This document shows, in pieces, positions 19,567 through 28,388 of a DNA stretch of 64,000 nucleotides. Numbering within the stretch: position 1 is the stretch's first letter; each line of letters begins with the position of its first letter. The translations under genes were made by a program, and so were the position numbers. Where the stretch lies: assembly GCF_943736995.1 (NCBI RefSeq), contig NZ_CALSFT010000002.1, positions 1,054,001-1,118,000 of the forward strand. The letters are read 5' to 3'. The notes under the pieces are model-generated. The model made no database searches and had not been told where the DNA came from. It saw only the letters and a list, made by a program, of their open reading frames with translations. Source of the stretch: Sporosarcina sp. Marseille-Q4943. GTDB taxonomy: Bacteria > Bacillota > Bacilli > Bacillales_A > Planococcaceae.

Positions 19567-19709
19567 GCAATTATTGATTAACCTAAGTGTAGGATTGTGA
19601 CTTTCATGTGAAATTCCGTGTGATAGACGTAAGTTTTGACTGTTGCGTATGGAATTTAACATAGGGAATCGATATGATAGAGGTAGATTCAGAAGAGGAG
19701 CGATGCACG

Positions 19710-20042
19710 ATGAATGAATTACCGGAAAAGACTTGTTCGGTTGAACGGCTTGTCACCATTCCAGCAGATGTCGAGAGAGTATTAAAAGGTGAAAAAACAG
19801 CGACGAGGCGGAACGGCGTCTATGCGTATCCGGATGAAATCATGGTATTGGATGGCAAAGAGTTTAAAATCGATAAGCTCTACAAGCAAACGCTTGGGGA
19901 AATGACGGATGAACATGCGAAACAGGAAGGGTTTGCAAACATGGAGGAGTACAAGCAATCAATTCTTGACTTGCACCCGAAAATGCCTTGGCTTCCGACA
20001 ATGAGCGTCTGGGTTCACGAGTTCAGCCCAGTCGAAAAGTAA
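19710..20042 (+). CDS. ASCH-domain protein
   Basis: 110 residues. An ASCH-like fold is suggested by the N-terminal strand (VERLVTIPADVERVLKGEKTATRR split over residues 11-34) and the helix-rich centre ending in a W-V-HEF strand. The domain is associated with RNA or modified-nucleotide binding; the substrate is unknown. ATG 19710 follows GAGGAGCG; an in-frame ATG at 19674 has no ribosome site. Confidence 0.7.
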   Translation: MNELPEKTCSVERLVTIPADVERVLKGEKTATRRNGVYAYPDEIMVLDGKEFKIDKLYKQTLGEMTDEHAKQEGFANMEEYKQSILDLHPKMPWLPTMSVWVHEFSPVEK

Positions 20043-20048
20043 GATGGC

Positions 20049-20489
20049 ATGAAATACATGTATGGGACAATCGTATTTGTCCACGTCGTCTCCGCAGTCC
20101 TTGCCATCGGTCCATTGTTTTTATTGATGCCGACGATCAAAAGGCTGCGGAACGCCGACTTTTCAACCGAGAATGCATACTTGACGATTATCAACGTCAT
20201 TATTAGGCTAGTCATGCATGCCGGTCATGCGCTCGTTGTATCGGGTGCATTGCTGCTGCTAACCGGTCCATGGCCATGGTTCACATCTTGGGTCATTGCG
20301 ACTCTTACTATCTTGCTAGTATCCGGCGTTTTTCTATCAAGTGGATTCACAAAGGTACTTAGAAGATATTATTTGCCCGATAGCAATAAAGGGGAAATTC
20401 TGACCGTACTGACGAGGACATCTTGGATATATATCGGATTGATGCTTATCATGCTTTGGCTCATGGTGCAAAAACCGGTGCTTTGGTAA
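20049..20489 (+). CDS. Four-helix membrane protein (DUF2269-like)
   Basis: 146 residues, four membrane segments (about 5-27, 44-70, 78-96, 122-141). Histidines at 12, 57 and 60 lie inside or next to helices, which in related proteins might bind haem; this is inference. Starts 6 bp after the ASCH gene and has little ribosome site of its own, so translation is probably coupled. Confidence 0.65.
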   Translation: MKYMYGTIVFVHVVSAVLAIGPLFLLMPTIKRLRNADFSTENAYLTIINVIIRLVMHAGHALVVSGALLLLTGPWPWFTSWVIATLTILLVSGVFLSSGFTKVLRRYYLPDSNKGEILTVLTRTSWIYIGLMLIMLWLMVQKPVLW

Positions 20490-20503
20490 AATTACATAAA
20501 ATG

Positions 20504-20538
20504 AGGATATGCAGAGGGCCGATGCATATCCTTTTTTA
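20504..20538 (+). terminator. Rho-independent terminator
   Basis: GGATATGCA / TGCATATCC with a 10-nt loop and TTTTTT. Ends the ASCH-membrane protein pair. Confidence 0.88.
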
Positions 20539-20556
20539 TTTCTATGAAAAATATGA

Positions 20557-20585
20557 GTGACAATTCTCTATTTCAAGTATATAAT
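20557..20585 (+). promoter_or_regulatory. Sigma-A promoter of the GNAT gene
   Basis: GTGACA (20557-20562), 17-bp spacer, TATAAT (20580-20585). Lies between the preceding terminator and the chosen start at 20613, and so argues against the in-frame ATG at 20544. Confidence 0.7.
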
Positions 20586-20612
20586 GCTCAGAAACGAAAT
20601 GGGGAGATTTGG

Positions 20613-21461
20613 ATGGAGTTCGTTCAATACGAGGATGCTGAGAGATTTGCAGAAGTGGCGGAGCCGATCATCGCAAAAAAAGAGGACGTCTTCAGTCTTT
20701 TCTATGGCATCCTGCAGGCGATAAAAGCGGGGAAATACCAAAATCCTTTCATGGCTGCCGTTACGGATAGAGGAAATGTTCTTGCACTTTTACAGATGAC
20801 CCCGCCGCATCCATTGAATCTAATCATTGTGGATGAATGCAAGAAGGATGAAGTGATCGGCTTCATCATCCATGAATTGCGCAGGAATTCAATTACGGTT
20901 CCTTCTGTCATCAGTCTGAAGCAATGGGCGACAACTTTCGCAAACGCTTGGGAACGTCAAACAGGGGAGACGCAAAAATTGCTCATGGATCAGGGGCTTT
21001 ATCGGTTGGATGAAGTTGAGGAGACACTTGGAATGAGCCCGGGAAGCTGGAGGTACGCAATCGATGCGGATGCGCCTTTAATTGAAAAATGGTTTGCACT
21101 GTTTGAGGAAGATACGAACCTGGAAAGGACTTCGCCGGAACTCATTAAGGGGAGAGTGGCCGCATTCCTTGAAGCGCGGGAAGTTTTCCTATGGGAAGAT
21201 GACGGGAAAGTCGTCTCGATGATGAAGAAATCCAGGCCTACTCAAAATAGCGTCACCGTCTCGCTCGTCTTTACGCCGAAAGAGGAGAGGAAGAAGGGTT
21301 ACGCTCGGACGATGGTCGCGCAAGGTTCGAAGGAGCTGTTGAAGGACTACGAATTTTGCGTTCTCTATACCGATATGATGAACCCGACATCGAATAAGAT
21401 CTATAAGGAAATCGGATACAAACATATTGCCGACTCGATCCATATTGGTTTTGAGAAATAA
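20613..21461 (+). CDS. GNAT-family acetyltransferase
   Basis: 282 residues. The C-terminal half carries the acetyl-CoA fold: GKVVSMMKK strand, VSLVFTPKEERKKGYA as the motif A region, and the YTDMMNPTSNKIYKEIGY C-terminal motif. The N-terminal half is a degenerate GNAT-like extension. ATG 20613 follows GGGGAG 6 bases upstream and lies 27 bp after a good -10 box. Substrate unknown. Confidence 0.85.
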   Translation: MEFVQYEDAERFAEVAEPIIAKKEDVFSLFYGILQAIKAGKYQNPFMAAVTDRGNVLALLQMTPPHPLNLIIVDECKKDEVIGFIIHELRRNSITVPSVISLKQWATTFANAWERQTGETQKLLMDQGLYRLDEVEETLGMSPGSWRYAIDADAPLIEKWFALFEEDTNLERTSPELIKGRVAAFLEAREVFLWEDDGKVVSMMKKSRPTQNSVTVSLVFTPKEERKKGYARTMVAQGSKELLKDYEFCVLYTDMMNPTSNKIYKEIGYKHIADSIHIGFEK

Positions 21462-21520
21462 GATAGGTGACGGCACGTCCAGAGAGGCTGGTCCTGCGTT
21501 CAAAGCCGCCAACTTCATCA

Positions 21521-21558
21521 CAAAAAAAGACCCGCCTCATGTGATGTGAGGCGGGTCT
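21521..21558 (-). terminator. Terminator of the aminotransferase gene
   Basis: AGACCCGCCTCA / TGAGGCGGGTCT stem; on the minus strand it is followed by seven T. May also stop plus-strand transcripts from the GNAT gene, though that side lacks a T-run. Confidence 0.88.
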
Positions 21559-21564
21559 CATTAC

Positions 21565-22743
21565 TCAAACACCGCTACTTGAAAAGATGCCGAGTTTCTC
21601 TATTCTACGAACAGCCTCAGCTATACGCTCTTCGCTTGCTAAAAGACCGACCCGCACATATCCTTCTCCATGCGTGCCAAAACCATGACCTGGAGCGACG
21701 ACGACTCCTGCCTGATGCAGAAGTATATCAGCAAACGTCTCGCTTGTATAGCCTTGCGGAACTGGAAGCCAGGCGAAGAACGACGCTTTCGGCGCTTCCA
21801 CATCCCAGCCGATTCGTTGACATTCGGTGATCAAGACATTTCTTCGTCCTTCATACAATGCCGTCAAATCGCGAACGCATGCCTGATCTTCTGTCAATGC
21901 AGCAATGGCGGCATGTTGGACTGCCGGGAAAAGACTGATGAAAAGGTGATGTTGGAGCTCATTTATTGCCTCAATCATCTGACGGTTTCCGACGGCAAAA
22001 GCGACCCTCCAGCCGGCCATATTGTATGTCTTTGATAATGTATACATTTCAATGCCGATCTCTTTTGCACCGTCCGCTTGCAAGAAGCTGACCGGTTTCT
22101 CGCCGTCGAAACCGATTCCGCCGTATGCCATATCATGTAAAATGAAAATATTATTCTCCTTGGCGAATGATATTGCTTTTTCAAAGAAGGGAACGGTCGC
22201 TATTGCGCTTGTCGGGTTGTTCGGGTAATTCAAATACATGATTTTCGCTCTCTGTTTCACGTCTTCGGACAATGCATCGAAATCGGGCATAAAGTCATTT
22301 TCCTTCAGAAGCGGCATCGTTTCATAAGCGATATTCGCTAAGCTGATCCCCGATAAATAATCGGGATATCCAGGGTCGGGCAGCAAAAGCAAATCGCCTT
22401 GATCCATCATTGCTAAAGGCACTTCGACTAGCCCAATTTTAGAGCCTCCTAAAATTGCGACTTCTGTTTCCGGATCGACATCGACGTCATATTCCCGCTT
22501 ATAAAATTCTGAAATGGCTTTCCTGAACTCAGGAATACCGTTGAATGGCGAGTACCCATGTGTTTCCGGTCGCTCCGCAGCTTGCTGTAAAGCTTTTATA
22601 ATATGATCAGGTGTAGGTTGATCAGGGTTGCCTCTACCCAAATTGATAATATCCAATCCGGCTGCTTTAGCTGCTTCCACTTTTTTGACTAACGATGAAA
22701 AGAAATGGGGTGGCATGTTTTGTACACGTTTTGAAATCAGCAT
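21565..22743 (-). CDS. PLP-dependent aminotransferase (MtnE-like, class I)
   Basis: 392 residues, fold-type I. Visible are NLGRGNPDQPTPDHI, PDPGYPDYLSG, LNYPNNPTSA, HDMAYG with the PLP aspartate, and the PLP lysine in TLSKTYNMAGWR. From memory the closest known group is the Bacillus MtnE/YkrV aminotransferase of the methionine salvage pathway, but no other mtn gene or SAM riboswitch is nearby, so another amino acid substrate is possible. Confidence 0.85.
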   Translation of the reverse strand: MLISKRVQNMPPHFFSSLVKKVEAAKAAGLDIINLGRGNPDQPTPDHIIKALQQAAERPETHGYSPFNGIPEFRKAISEFYKREYDVDVDPETEVAILGGSKIGLVEVPLAMMDQGDLLLLPDPGYPDYLSGISLANIAYETMPLLKENDFMPDFDALSEDVKQRAKIMYLNYPNNPTSAIATVPFFEKAISFAKENNIFILHDMAYGGIGFDGEKPVSFLQADGAKEIGIEMYTLSKTYNMAGWRVAFAVGNRQMIEAINELQHHLFISLFPAVQHAAIAALTEDQACVRDLTALYEGRRNVLITECQRIGWDVEAPKASFFAWLPVPQGYTSETFADILLHQAGVVVAPGHGFGTHGEGYVRVGLLASEERIAEAVRRIEKLGIFSSSGV

Positions 22744-22845
22744 GTGAAAACCTCGTTTTCATAGTTTTTTGATTCGTCAGACTACGATGTACTTTCATTC
22801 TACTATATGCGTCAAAGGAAACTCAACATGATTTTCATGAGAAAG

Positions 22846-22883
22846 GAAAAAGCCGCCTCCCGCTTGAAAACGGGGGCAGCTTC
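22846..22883 (-). terminator. Terminator of the gene at 22882
   Basis: On the minus strand AGCTGCCCCCG / CGGGAGGCGGCT with mismatches, then TTTTTCC. The upper arm reaches into the stop codon. Confidence 0.7.
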
Positions 22884-23619
22884 AATGATTCCGATTATTT
22901 TCCATGATGAAAGTTAAAAGGGAAACCCAATGGTCGACTTCTCGTTGCAAGGAATGATGATCGGTCGAATCCTTCTTCAGCCGCTTATCGAGATTAGAAT
23001 AGAAGCGGATGATACGTACCGGCTTTGTCTCATCATCAATGATGATTTTCATTTCAATGGTGGCAATTCTACGGTGGATCGCCTTTTTTACAATTGGCAT
23101 CTTTTTGTTAATGATCTGTGTGACGGATTGTCCGAGTGCTTCAATCCTTTCGATTGTTCCTTCGGCATCATTCACGACTGTCTTCTGTCGTGTGCCGTTT
23201 TCGTATACTTCCACTGCCAATAACGCGGAATAAGGATAGTCTGAAAGTATGTATGGCATTTTATGAAATGCTTTTTTTATCGGTTTACCGTCAATCAGGG
23301 CAGGCTCCCAAAAATGGATTCTGCGATTTTTTTCATCAATAGCAATCTTTGAAAGTAAATCATCGGCTATGAATGATTCGACATAATTCCTCGCATCCGG
23401 TTGGAATGTACTCAAATATTCCTTCTGTCTAGCTTTCAACTTTTCTTCCGTCCGTGTGGAAAGGGTTAAAAAGAGTGCTGCGAACCCGAAAAACAGTGCA
23501 AAAAATAAAAAGCCGGGAAGGAAGGCTTCGCGCTTGATGAAGTAAAACATTGCAGCTATCCCGATGATAGGTGCTAGACAGCCTAACCGTACATACCAAT
23601 TGGATTGTGTGGAAGACAA
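22882..23619 (-). CDS. Hypothetical two-helix membrane protein
   Basis: 245 residues. Two adjacent membrane helices near the N-terminus (about 10-27 and 32-52), followed by a soluble cytoplasmic domain of mixed strands and a charged C-terminus. No recognised family. It stands between the pepF terminator and its own terminator, so it is probably monocistronic. Confidence 0.6.
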   Translation of the reverse strand: MSSTQSNWYVRLGCLAPIIGIAAMFYFIKREAFLPGFLFFALFFGFAALFLTLSTRTEEKLKARQKEYLSTFQPDARNYVESFIADDLLSKIAIDEKNRRIHFWEPALIDGKPIKKAFHKMPYILSDYPYSALLAVEVYENGTRQKTVVNDAEGTIERIEALGQSVTQIINKKMPIVKKAIHRRIATIEMKIIIDDETKPVRIIRFYSNLDKRLKKDSTDHHSLQREVDHWVSLLTFIMENNRNH

Positions 23620-23716
23620 GTAAACCCCTCATTTCAAAATAAATAATAGAAACTATTACAGCGAATGTATTTGTGTTTATCATATCGAATGGTAAAGCGA
23701 ATAACAATATTCAAAT

Positions 23717-23752
23717 AAAAAGCTGACCCTCCGAAGATAGGGGCAGCTTTTC
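23717..23752 (-). terminator. Terminator of pepF
   Basis: On the minus strand AAAAGCTGCCCCT / AGGGTCAGCTTTT with an 8-nt loop, then TTATTT. Confidence 0.8.
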
Positions 23753-23757
23753 CAAAA

Positions 23758-25578
23758 TCAGTTCACTTGTGCGGCTTCAATTTCTTCTGTCAGTTCTACT
23801 AGCTGATCGATCAACTCGCCGATATATGCAATCGTATCGAGTAAAGGCTGCTCCGTCGTAATGTCGACTCCAGCCATTTTGGAAAGTTCGGCAGGGGACT
23901 TCGTTCCGCCTGCTTGCAACACTTTCAGCCAATCCTCGACAGCTGGTTGTCCTTCCTCCAAAATACGTTTCGACACTTGTGTGGAAATCGTCAATCCTGC
24001 ACTGTATGTGTATGGATACAAGCCCATGTAGTAATGTGGCTGGCGCATCCATGTCAACTCTGCACCTTCGTTGATTTTCACATCGTCTCCCCAGAATTCT
24101 TCGAGGACTCCACGTTTCAGGCTGTTTAATACGTTTGCATTCACACTGCCGCCTGCATCGATGCGCTCATACACTTTGCGTTGATAGGCCGCTTCCAATA
24201 AGTGTGTGACGAAGTTATGGTAGTACGTACGCGCCACGATGGAAGAAATAACCCAACGTTTGAATTTAGGATCATTTGAATTGGAAAGCAAGTGGTTCGC
24301 CATTAACATTTCGTTCATCGTAGAAGGTGCCTCAATGAAGTACATGGAAGGTCGTGAATTGAAAATGTTCTGATGCTGATGGGCATTGTAGAAATGGCCC
24401 GCGTGACCTAGCTCATGTGCTAATACGAAGACATCTTCCATGCTGCCTGTCCATGAAATTAAAATATAAGGGTGAACGCCATAAGGGCTCGAACAGAAGG
24501 CACCTGTCGATTTGCCTGCATTTTGTGCAAAATCGGTCCAACGTTCTTTATAGGAGCGGTCAATCATGTCCATGTAATCATCACCCATGATAGCTAGCGC
24601 GTCATCGATATATTTCTTTGATTCTTCAATCGTGATTTTCGGCTCATAGTTCGGATCCAACGGTATTTTCAAGTCCGAGAAAGTCATCTCGTCGAGTCCG
24701 TGAACCTTTTGGAGAAGCTTTGCGTACTTGCGCATGTGAGGTGCAAGGTGTTCCATAATTAAATCGATTTGGCGATCGTACATGGAACGGTCGACTTCCT
24801 GGTTGAATAGGAGGTATTCGAATACATCTTTATATCCGCGTAGATCGGAAGTCGTCTTTTCCTTCTGCAAATGCATATCATAGGTTTTAGCTGTCGTATG
24901 CTGATACTCTCTCAATTTTGCATGGAAAGCATCATAAGCGGCCCTTCTCTTTTTCGTATCTGTTTCAGATTCCCATCCGCCTTCGAACGTCGTATAGCTT
25001 AATGGATAGTTTTCGCCGTCCACTTCAAAATCATCGAAGTTCATGTCGACTAATTTTGTCGTGTTGTATAAACCGTATGGCGCGTTCAGTACAGAAGAGA
25101 ATGCAGCTAACGTCTTTTCCACTTCGGGATGAAGCTTATATGGCTTTTGACGAATCAGTTCTTGCAAATAATTTTTATACTCCCCGGATTGATTCATTGC
25201 CTTTTCCAATAACTCGCTCGATAACTCGGAAATTTCACTTGTGAAGAAGGAAAGTTGGCTTCCGAGTTTGGATGCGATCGAGCCGTATTTGCTCGCGCGC
25301 ATTTGTGCTTCATCATTCGTTTGATCAACGCTATGCGCTAGGCTTGTATATGTTCCGATCGGAACCATTTTGCCCATGATGGAAGCATATCCATCCAATG
25401 CCTCTAAAATTGCTTTTTCATCGGTGATGTTGCCTTTGAAACGTTTTTCGAAGGAAGCGACTTCACTTTCAAGCTGCTCAATGGCTGCATTATACTCTTC
25501 TTCGGTTTTGAAAAGGTCTTCCAAATTCCATGTTTCTTCGACGTTCACTTCTGAACGTGGCGGTAAACTTTTCACCAT
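23758..25578 (-). CDS. pepF: Oligoendopeptidase F
   Basis: Cytoplasmic M3B metallopeptidase that cleaves oligopeptides of about 7-17 residues. 606 residues, full length. The zinc motif is HELGH at residues 388-392 with the distal glutamate in APSTMNE. The helical N-terminal prolyl/PepF domain precedes it. AAGGGAGAG precedes the ATG. Confidence 0.94.
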   Translation of the reverse strand: MVKSLPPRSEVNVEETWNLEDLFKTEEEYNAAIEQLESEVASFEKRFKGNITDEKAILEALDGYASIMGKMVPIGTYTSLAHSVDQTNDEAQMRASKYGSIASKLGSQLSFFTSEISELSSELLEKAMNQSGEYKNYLQELIRQKPYKLHPEVEKTLAAFSSVLNAPYGLYNTTKLVDMNFDDFEVDGENYPLSYTTFEGGWESETDTKKRRAAYDAFHAKLREYQHTTAKTYDMHLQKEKTTSDLRGYKDVFEYLLFNQEVDRSMYDRQIDLIMEHLAPHMRKYAKLLQKVHGLDEMTFSDLKIPLDPNYEPKITIEESKKYIDDALAIMGDDYMDMIDRSYKERWTDFAQNAGKSTGAFCSSPYGVHPYILISWTGSMEDVFVLAHELGHAGHFYNAHQHQNIFNSRPSMYFIEAPSTMNEMLMANHLLSNSNDPKFKRWVISSIVARTYYHNFVTHLLEAAYQRKVYERIDAGGSVNANVLNSLKRGVLEEFWGDDVKINEGAELTWMRQPHYYMGLYPYTYSAGLTISTQVSKRILEEGQPAVEDWLKVLQAGGTKSPAELSKMAGVDITTEQPLLDTIAYIGELIDQLVELTEEIEAAQVN

Positions 25579-25692
25579 TCAAATCTCTCCCTTTTTGCTC
25601 TTAATTATTACGGATGTCGAACTAATGATAGTATATAGCAAACTTATAGAAAAGTAAAAATGAATAGGTTTTTCTGCAAACTATCTTTTTCT

Positions 25693-25992
25693 TCACTTTC
25701 TTGACAGACGTTCAATCTCATCTGCGACGACAAATGCCAGGTCTTCATTGCCAAAAAGCTGAAGGACGTCAAGCATCGTTTCATTGTCGATATAAAGTTC
25801 ATCAATTCCTTCGTCGCTTTCGATAACTTCCTGTAATGCTGCGTTTTCCAGTTGGTAAGGATATGCCTTTTTATAGAGTGCTATAGGATCCAATTCGTTG
25901 TTCGAGCACCATTGCACAAACAGGCGGATCATTAGTGTTTCATCTTCCTTATATTTTTGGATGATTTGTTCATCGATATTTCTGAATTCCAT
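25693..25992 (-). CDS. Small conserved hypothetical protein
   Basis: 99 residues, acidic and helical, with a single cysteine (WCSNNELDP) and no membrane segment. No family recognised. Divergent from the Nudix gene at 26054 with a 61-bp spacer. Confidence 0.6.
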   Translation of the reverse strand: MEFRNIDEQIIQKYKEDETLMIRLFVQWCSNNELDPIALYKKAYPYQLENAALQEVIESDEGIDELYIDNETMLDVLQLFGNEDLAFVVADEIERLSRK

Positions 25993-26053
25993 TGTCCATC
26001 CCTCCGGTGATAAGTTATGATTCTAAGTATATATGAAATGGGGGATTTCAATA

Positions 26054-26470
26054 ATGAATCGTGTCGATGTAGTTTATTCTGCCATCTTGAAAAAGGGAAA
26101 AGTGCTCATGGTGAAGAATAAGAAATATGATAATTGGACATTGCCTGGCGGAGGCGTTGAACAAGGAGAGACGTTGGAACAGGCGGCGGTACGTGAAGTA
26201 TGGGAGGAAACCGGACTAACAGTAAGAATAGGGAGTTTGCTGACGGTGAACGAAGCGTTCAGGCAACGTGAAAATAATCATGTTCTGTTTTTTACGTTTT
26301 TAGCGGAAGTATTGGAAGGGGAAGTGGCCATCCAAGACAAGGGCGGTATTTTAGAAGCAGAATGGAAGGATTTTTCATTCGCAAATGAAGCAATGCCATA
26401 TTATGAAGGCGGTTTTGAGAAGCTGCTTGAAGCTTCGATACCATATACTTTTCAAGGAGTACAGGCTTGA
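26054..26470 (+). CDS. Nudix hydrolase
   Basis: 138 residues. Complete Nudix box GX5EX7REUXEEXGU at G33, E39, R47-E48, E51-E52 and G54. Probably hydrolyses a nucleoside diphosphate derivative. ATG 26054 has GGGGG upstream; an in-frame ATG at 26033 lacks one. Its stop overlaps the TTG of the next Nudix gene. Confidence 0.85.
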   Translation: MNRVDVVYSAILKKGKVLMVKNKKYDNWTLPGGGVEQGETLEQAAVREVWEETGLTVRIGSLLTVNEAFRQRENNHVLFFTFLAEVLEGEVAIQDKGGILEAEWKDFSFANEAMPYYEGGFEKLLEASIPYTFQGVQA

Positions 26471-26922
26471 AAAAAGACGAAGGAAAATATCCGAGAGCAA
26501 AAGTGTTTGGCATTTTACAATCAGGCCATCGATTATTAGTTGAAGAATTTGAAGGTGAGCATTCAAAAGGAAGAGGGTTCTATTATCGGCCTATTGGGGG
26601 TTCAATTGAATACGGGGAAAAATCTACTGAGGCTCTTAGTAGGGAATTCAACGAAGAATTAAAGGAAACAGTGGAAATTGAAGATTTCTTAGGTTTCATT
26701 GAAAACATCTTTTACATCAATGATCGTATAGGCCATGAAATTATTCTAATATATAACGTCTCATTTGTGGATAAGGAAAACTATACCCGAGAGATGTTTA
26801 CTATTCAGGAGAGCGAGCAAGTGTCATTTGCAAAATGGATTGACGTTATGGATTTTGTAACAGGTAAAAAAGTGTTATTTCCTGACGGTTTAGTCGATAA
26901 ACTTGAAAGGGGAATTTCATGA
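26467..26922 (+). CDS. Nudix hydrolase, degenerate box
   Basis: 151 residues. The Nudix box has G45, E51, R59-E60 and E63-E64 but the final glycine is replaced by lysine (LKE), so it is slightly degenerate; metal-binding glutamates are retained. TTG start with AAGGAG 7 bases upstream and overlap with the previous gene. More AT-rich than the surrounding genes. Confidence 0.8.
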   Translation: MKKDEGKYPRAKVFGILQSGHRLLVEEFEGEHSKGRGFYYRPIGGSIEYGEKSTEALSREFNEELKETVEIEDFLGFIENIFYINDRIGHEIILIYNVSFVDKENYTREMFTIQESEQVSFAKWIDVMDFVTGKKVLFPDGLVDKLERGIS

Positions 26923-27713
26923 ACCAGCCTCAAATGAGTGAAATAAATAAGATGGGATGGAATCAAAACGCATATCAAGCTTGGGTTACACGACATGGTA
27001 AACCTGCGGATTACGCAGAACAGTTAAAGGTGGATCCATCGAGTAAGGTAAGCTTTTACTTGGATGAAATCGGAGTAATTAGAGGAAAAAGGGTTCTTAA
27101 TTTACTTGGCTCTAAAGGAAACAAAGCGGTCTGTTTTGCACTTCTCGGAGCTGACGTTACGGTAGTGGATCTATCCTCCGAAAATAAACGATATGCAATG
27201 GAATTGGCGGAAGCGGCAGGAGTTTCTCTAACTTATATTGTCAAAGATGTGCTCGAATTGACCGAAGAAGAAATGCCGCCATTTGACATTGTCATACTTG
27301 AAATGGGAGTGCTCCATTATTTCGTGGATTTACATCCATTGTTTCAAAAGGTGTCCAAATTCATGAAAGAGAAAGGGAGCTTTATTATAAGAGATTATCA
27401 TCCCTTCATTTCAAAAGCGATACGCTTTTCAAATGGAGAGGCGATTTTGGATGGTAACTATTTTAGAGAAGAATGTTTAGAGGTGGACGTTGCTTATGCA
27501 GCTCTTTTGCCAAAAGAAATGCAACAAAAATTAGAGAAAAATATAATCAGACAATGGATGCTATCCGAAGTTGTCAATGCCCTAATTACTTCTGGTTTGA
27601 AACTAAGAAAAATGAAAGAGGACAAAGGGGTTCATTGGGCATTTCCAACAGGTTCACCAGAAGGGATTGCCGAGAGGCTTCCAGGAACATTTACAATTTG
27701 TGCATCTTTATGA
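26919..27713 (+). CDS. Class I SAM-dependent methyltransferase
   Basis: 264 residues. SAM-binding motif I is the modified VLNLLGSKG near residue 60, motif II VTVVDLSSEN near 85 and motif IV FDIVILEMGVLHYF near 126. It follows the Nudix gene by an ATGA overlap, so the two are co-translated. Substrate unknown; a small molecule is suggested by the fold type. AT-rich. Confidence 0.82.
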   Translation: MNQPQMSEINKMGWNQNAYQAWVTRHGKPADYAEQLKVDPSSKVSFYLDEIGVIRGKRVLNLLGSKGNKAVCFALLGADVTVVDLSSENKRYAMELAEAAGVSLTYIVKDVLELTEEEMPPFDIVILEMGVLHYFVDLHPLFQKVSKFMKEKGSFIIRDYHPFISKAIRFSNGEAILDGNYFREECLEVDVAYAALLPKEMQQKLEKNIIRQWMLSEVVNALITSGLKLRKMKEDKGVHWAFPTGSPEGIAERLPGTFTICASL

Positions 27714-27760
27714 AATGAAGTTACTGTCGGTAAGTTACTAGAGAAAAAGGGGAATGAATA

Positions 27761-28213
27761 GTGGGATATATAGAGGAGCTTAGAGAGATAGTCGGGAATC
27801 GCCCTTTATTGCTGACAGGCGCAGGGGTAGGGGTGTTCAATGAAAAAGGGGAAATCCTCCTGCAAAGAAAGATCGATGGACGTTGGGGAATTCCAGGAGG
27901 GTTCATGGAACTCGGGGAATCCGCCGAAGAGACCGGTCGGAGGGAAGTGCTTGAGGAGACGGGCATTCAGGTCGGGAAGATGGAACTCATAACCGTTGTG
28001 TCTGGCGCACAAACCCACACCGTTTTGAACAACGGCCACGAATATTACTCAGTGACAATCGTTTATGCAACGGATGACATTCGTGGCGGTGAACTGAAAG
28101 CTGACGGCGTCGAAACATCCGAAGTGGGATTCTTCAATTTGCTACAGCTTCCGGAGAACTTAAGTCCGTTCATAAAGTCAATGATTCATCAATATGCAGC
28201 GAAGCGGAAATGA
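27761..28213 (+). CDS. Nudix hydrolase (ADP-ribose pyrophosphatase-like)
   Basis: 150 residues, complete Nudix box at G47, E53, R61-E62, E65-E66 and G68. The sequence IPGGFMELGES is typical of the common Bacillus Nudix/ADP-ribose group. GTG start with AAGGGG 8 bases upstream. No terminator hairpin is visible before the repeat array that starts 15 bp after the stop. Confidence 0.85.
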   Translation: MGYIEELREIVGNRPLLLTGAGVGVFNEKGEILLQRKIDGRWGIPGGFMELGESAEETGRREVLEETGIQVGKMELITVVSGAQTHTVLNNGHEYYSVTIVYATDDIRGGELKADGVETSEVGFFNLLQLPENLSPFIKSMIHQYAAKRK

Positions 28214-28227
28214 GCTGTTAAAATAGA

Positions 28228-28368
28228 TTTATGCGTAATTGTGAGACTTTATAAGCTTTTGTGGTAATTTATGCGCGAGTAATTGCATTTATGAGTTTCT
28301 TCAAGGATTTATGCGTGAATTGAAGCGTTTATGCTTCCTTCAACGGTTTTATGCGTGATTTCGAATGC
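28228..28368 (+). repeat. Array A: seven 20-bp-periodic TTTATG units
   Basis: TTTATG or TTTATA begins at 28228, 28248, 28268, 28288, 28308, 28328 and 28348, exactly every 20 bp. Odd units continue GCGTGA-like; even units continue toward TTTYTT-like (for example TTATGCTTCCTT). The intervals of 13-14 nt are not identical, so this is not a simple tandem duplication. Three frames contain stops, so it is not coding. It fills the gap between two convergent genes. Confidence 0.85.
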
Positions 28369-28388
28369 TCGCCGCAGTTGTGGAGGCT

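Noticed and set aside
21462..21520. Small gene between the GNAT and aminotransferase genes
   Set aside because: Only 59 bp before the shared terminator, without start codon plus ribosome site.
22744..22850. SAM riboswitch upstream of the MtnE-like aminotransferase
   Set aside because: The 5' region is about 100 bp, lacks the S-box conserved segments and has no leader terminator.
28228..28368. Reading the 20-bp arrays as CRISPR
   Set aside because: The conserved core is only 6-8 nt and the intervals 13 nt; CRISPR repeats are 23 nt or longer with spacers of about 30 nt, and no cas gene is present.
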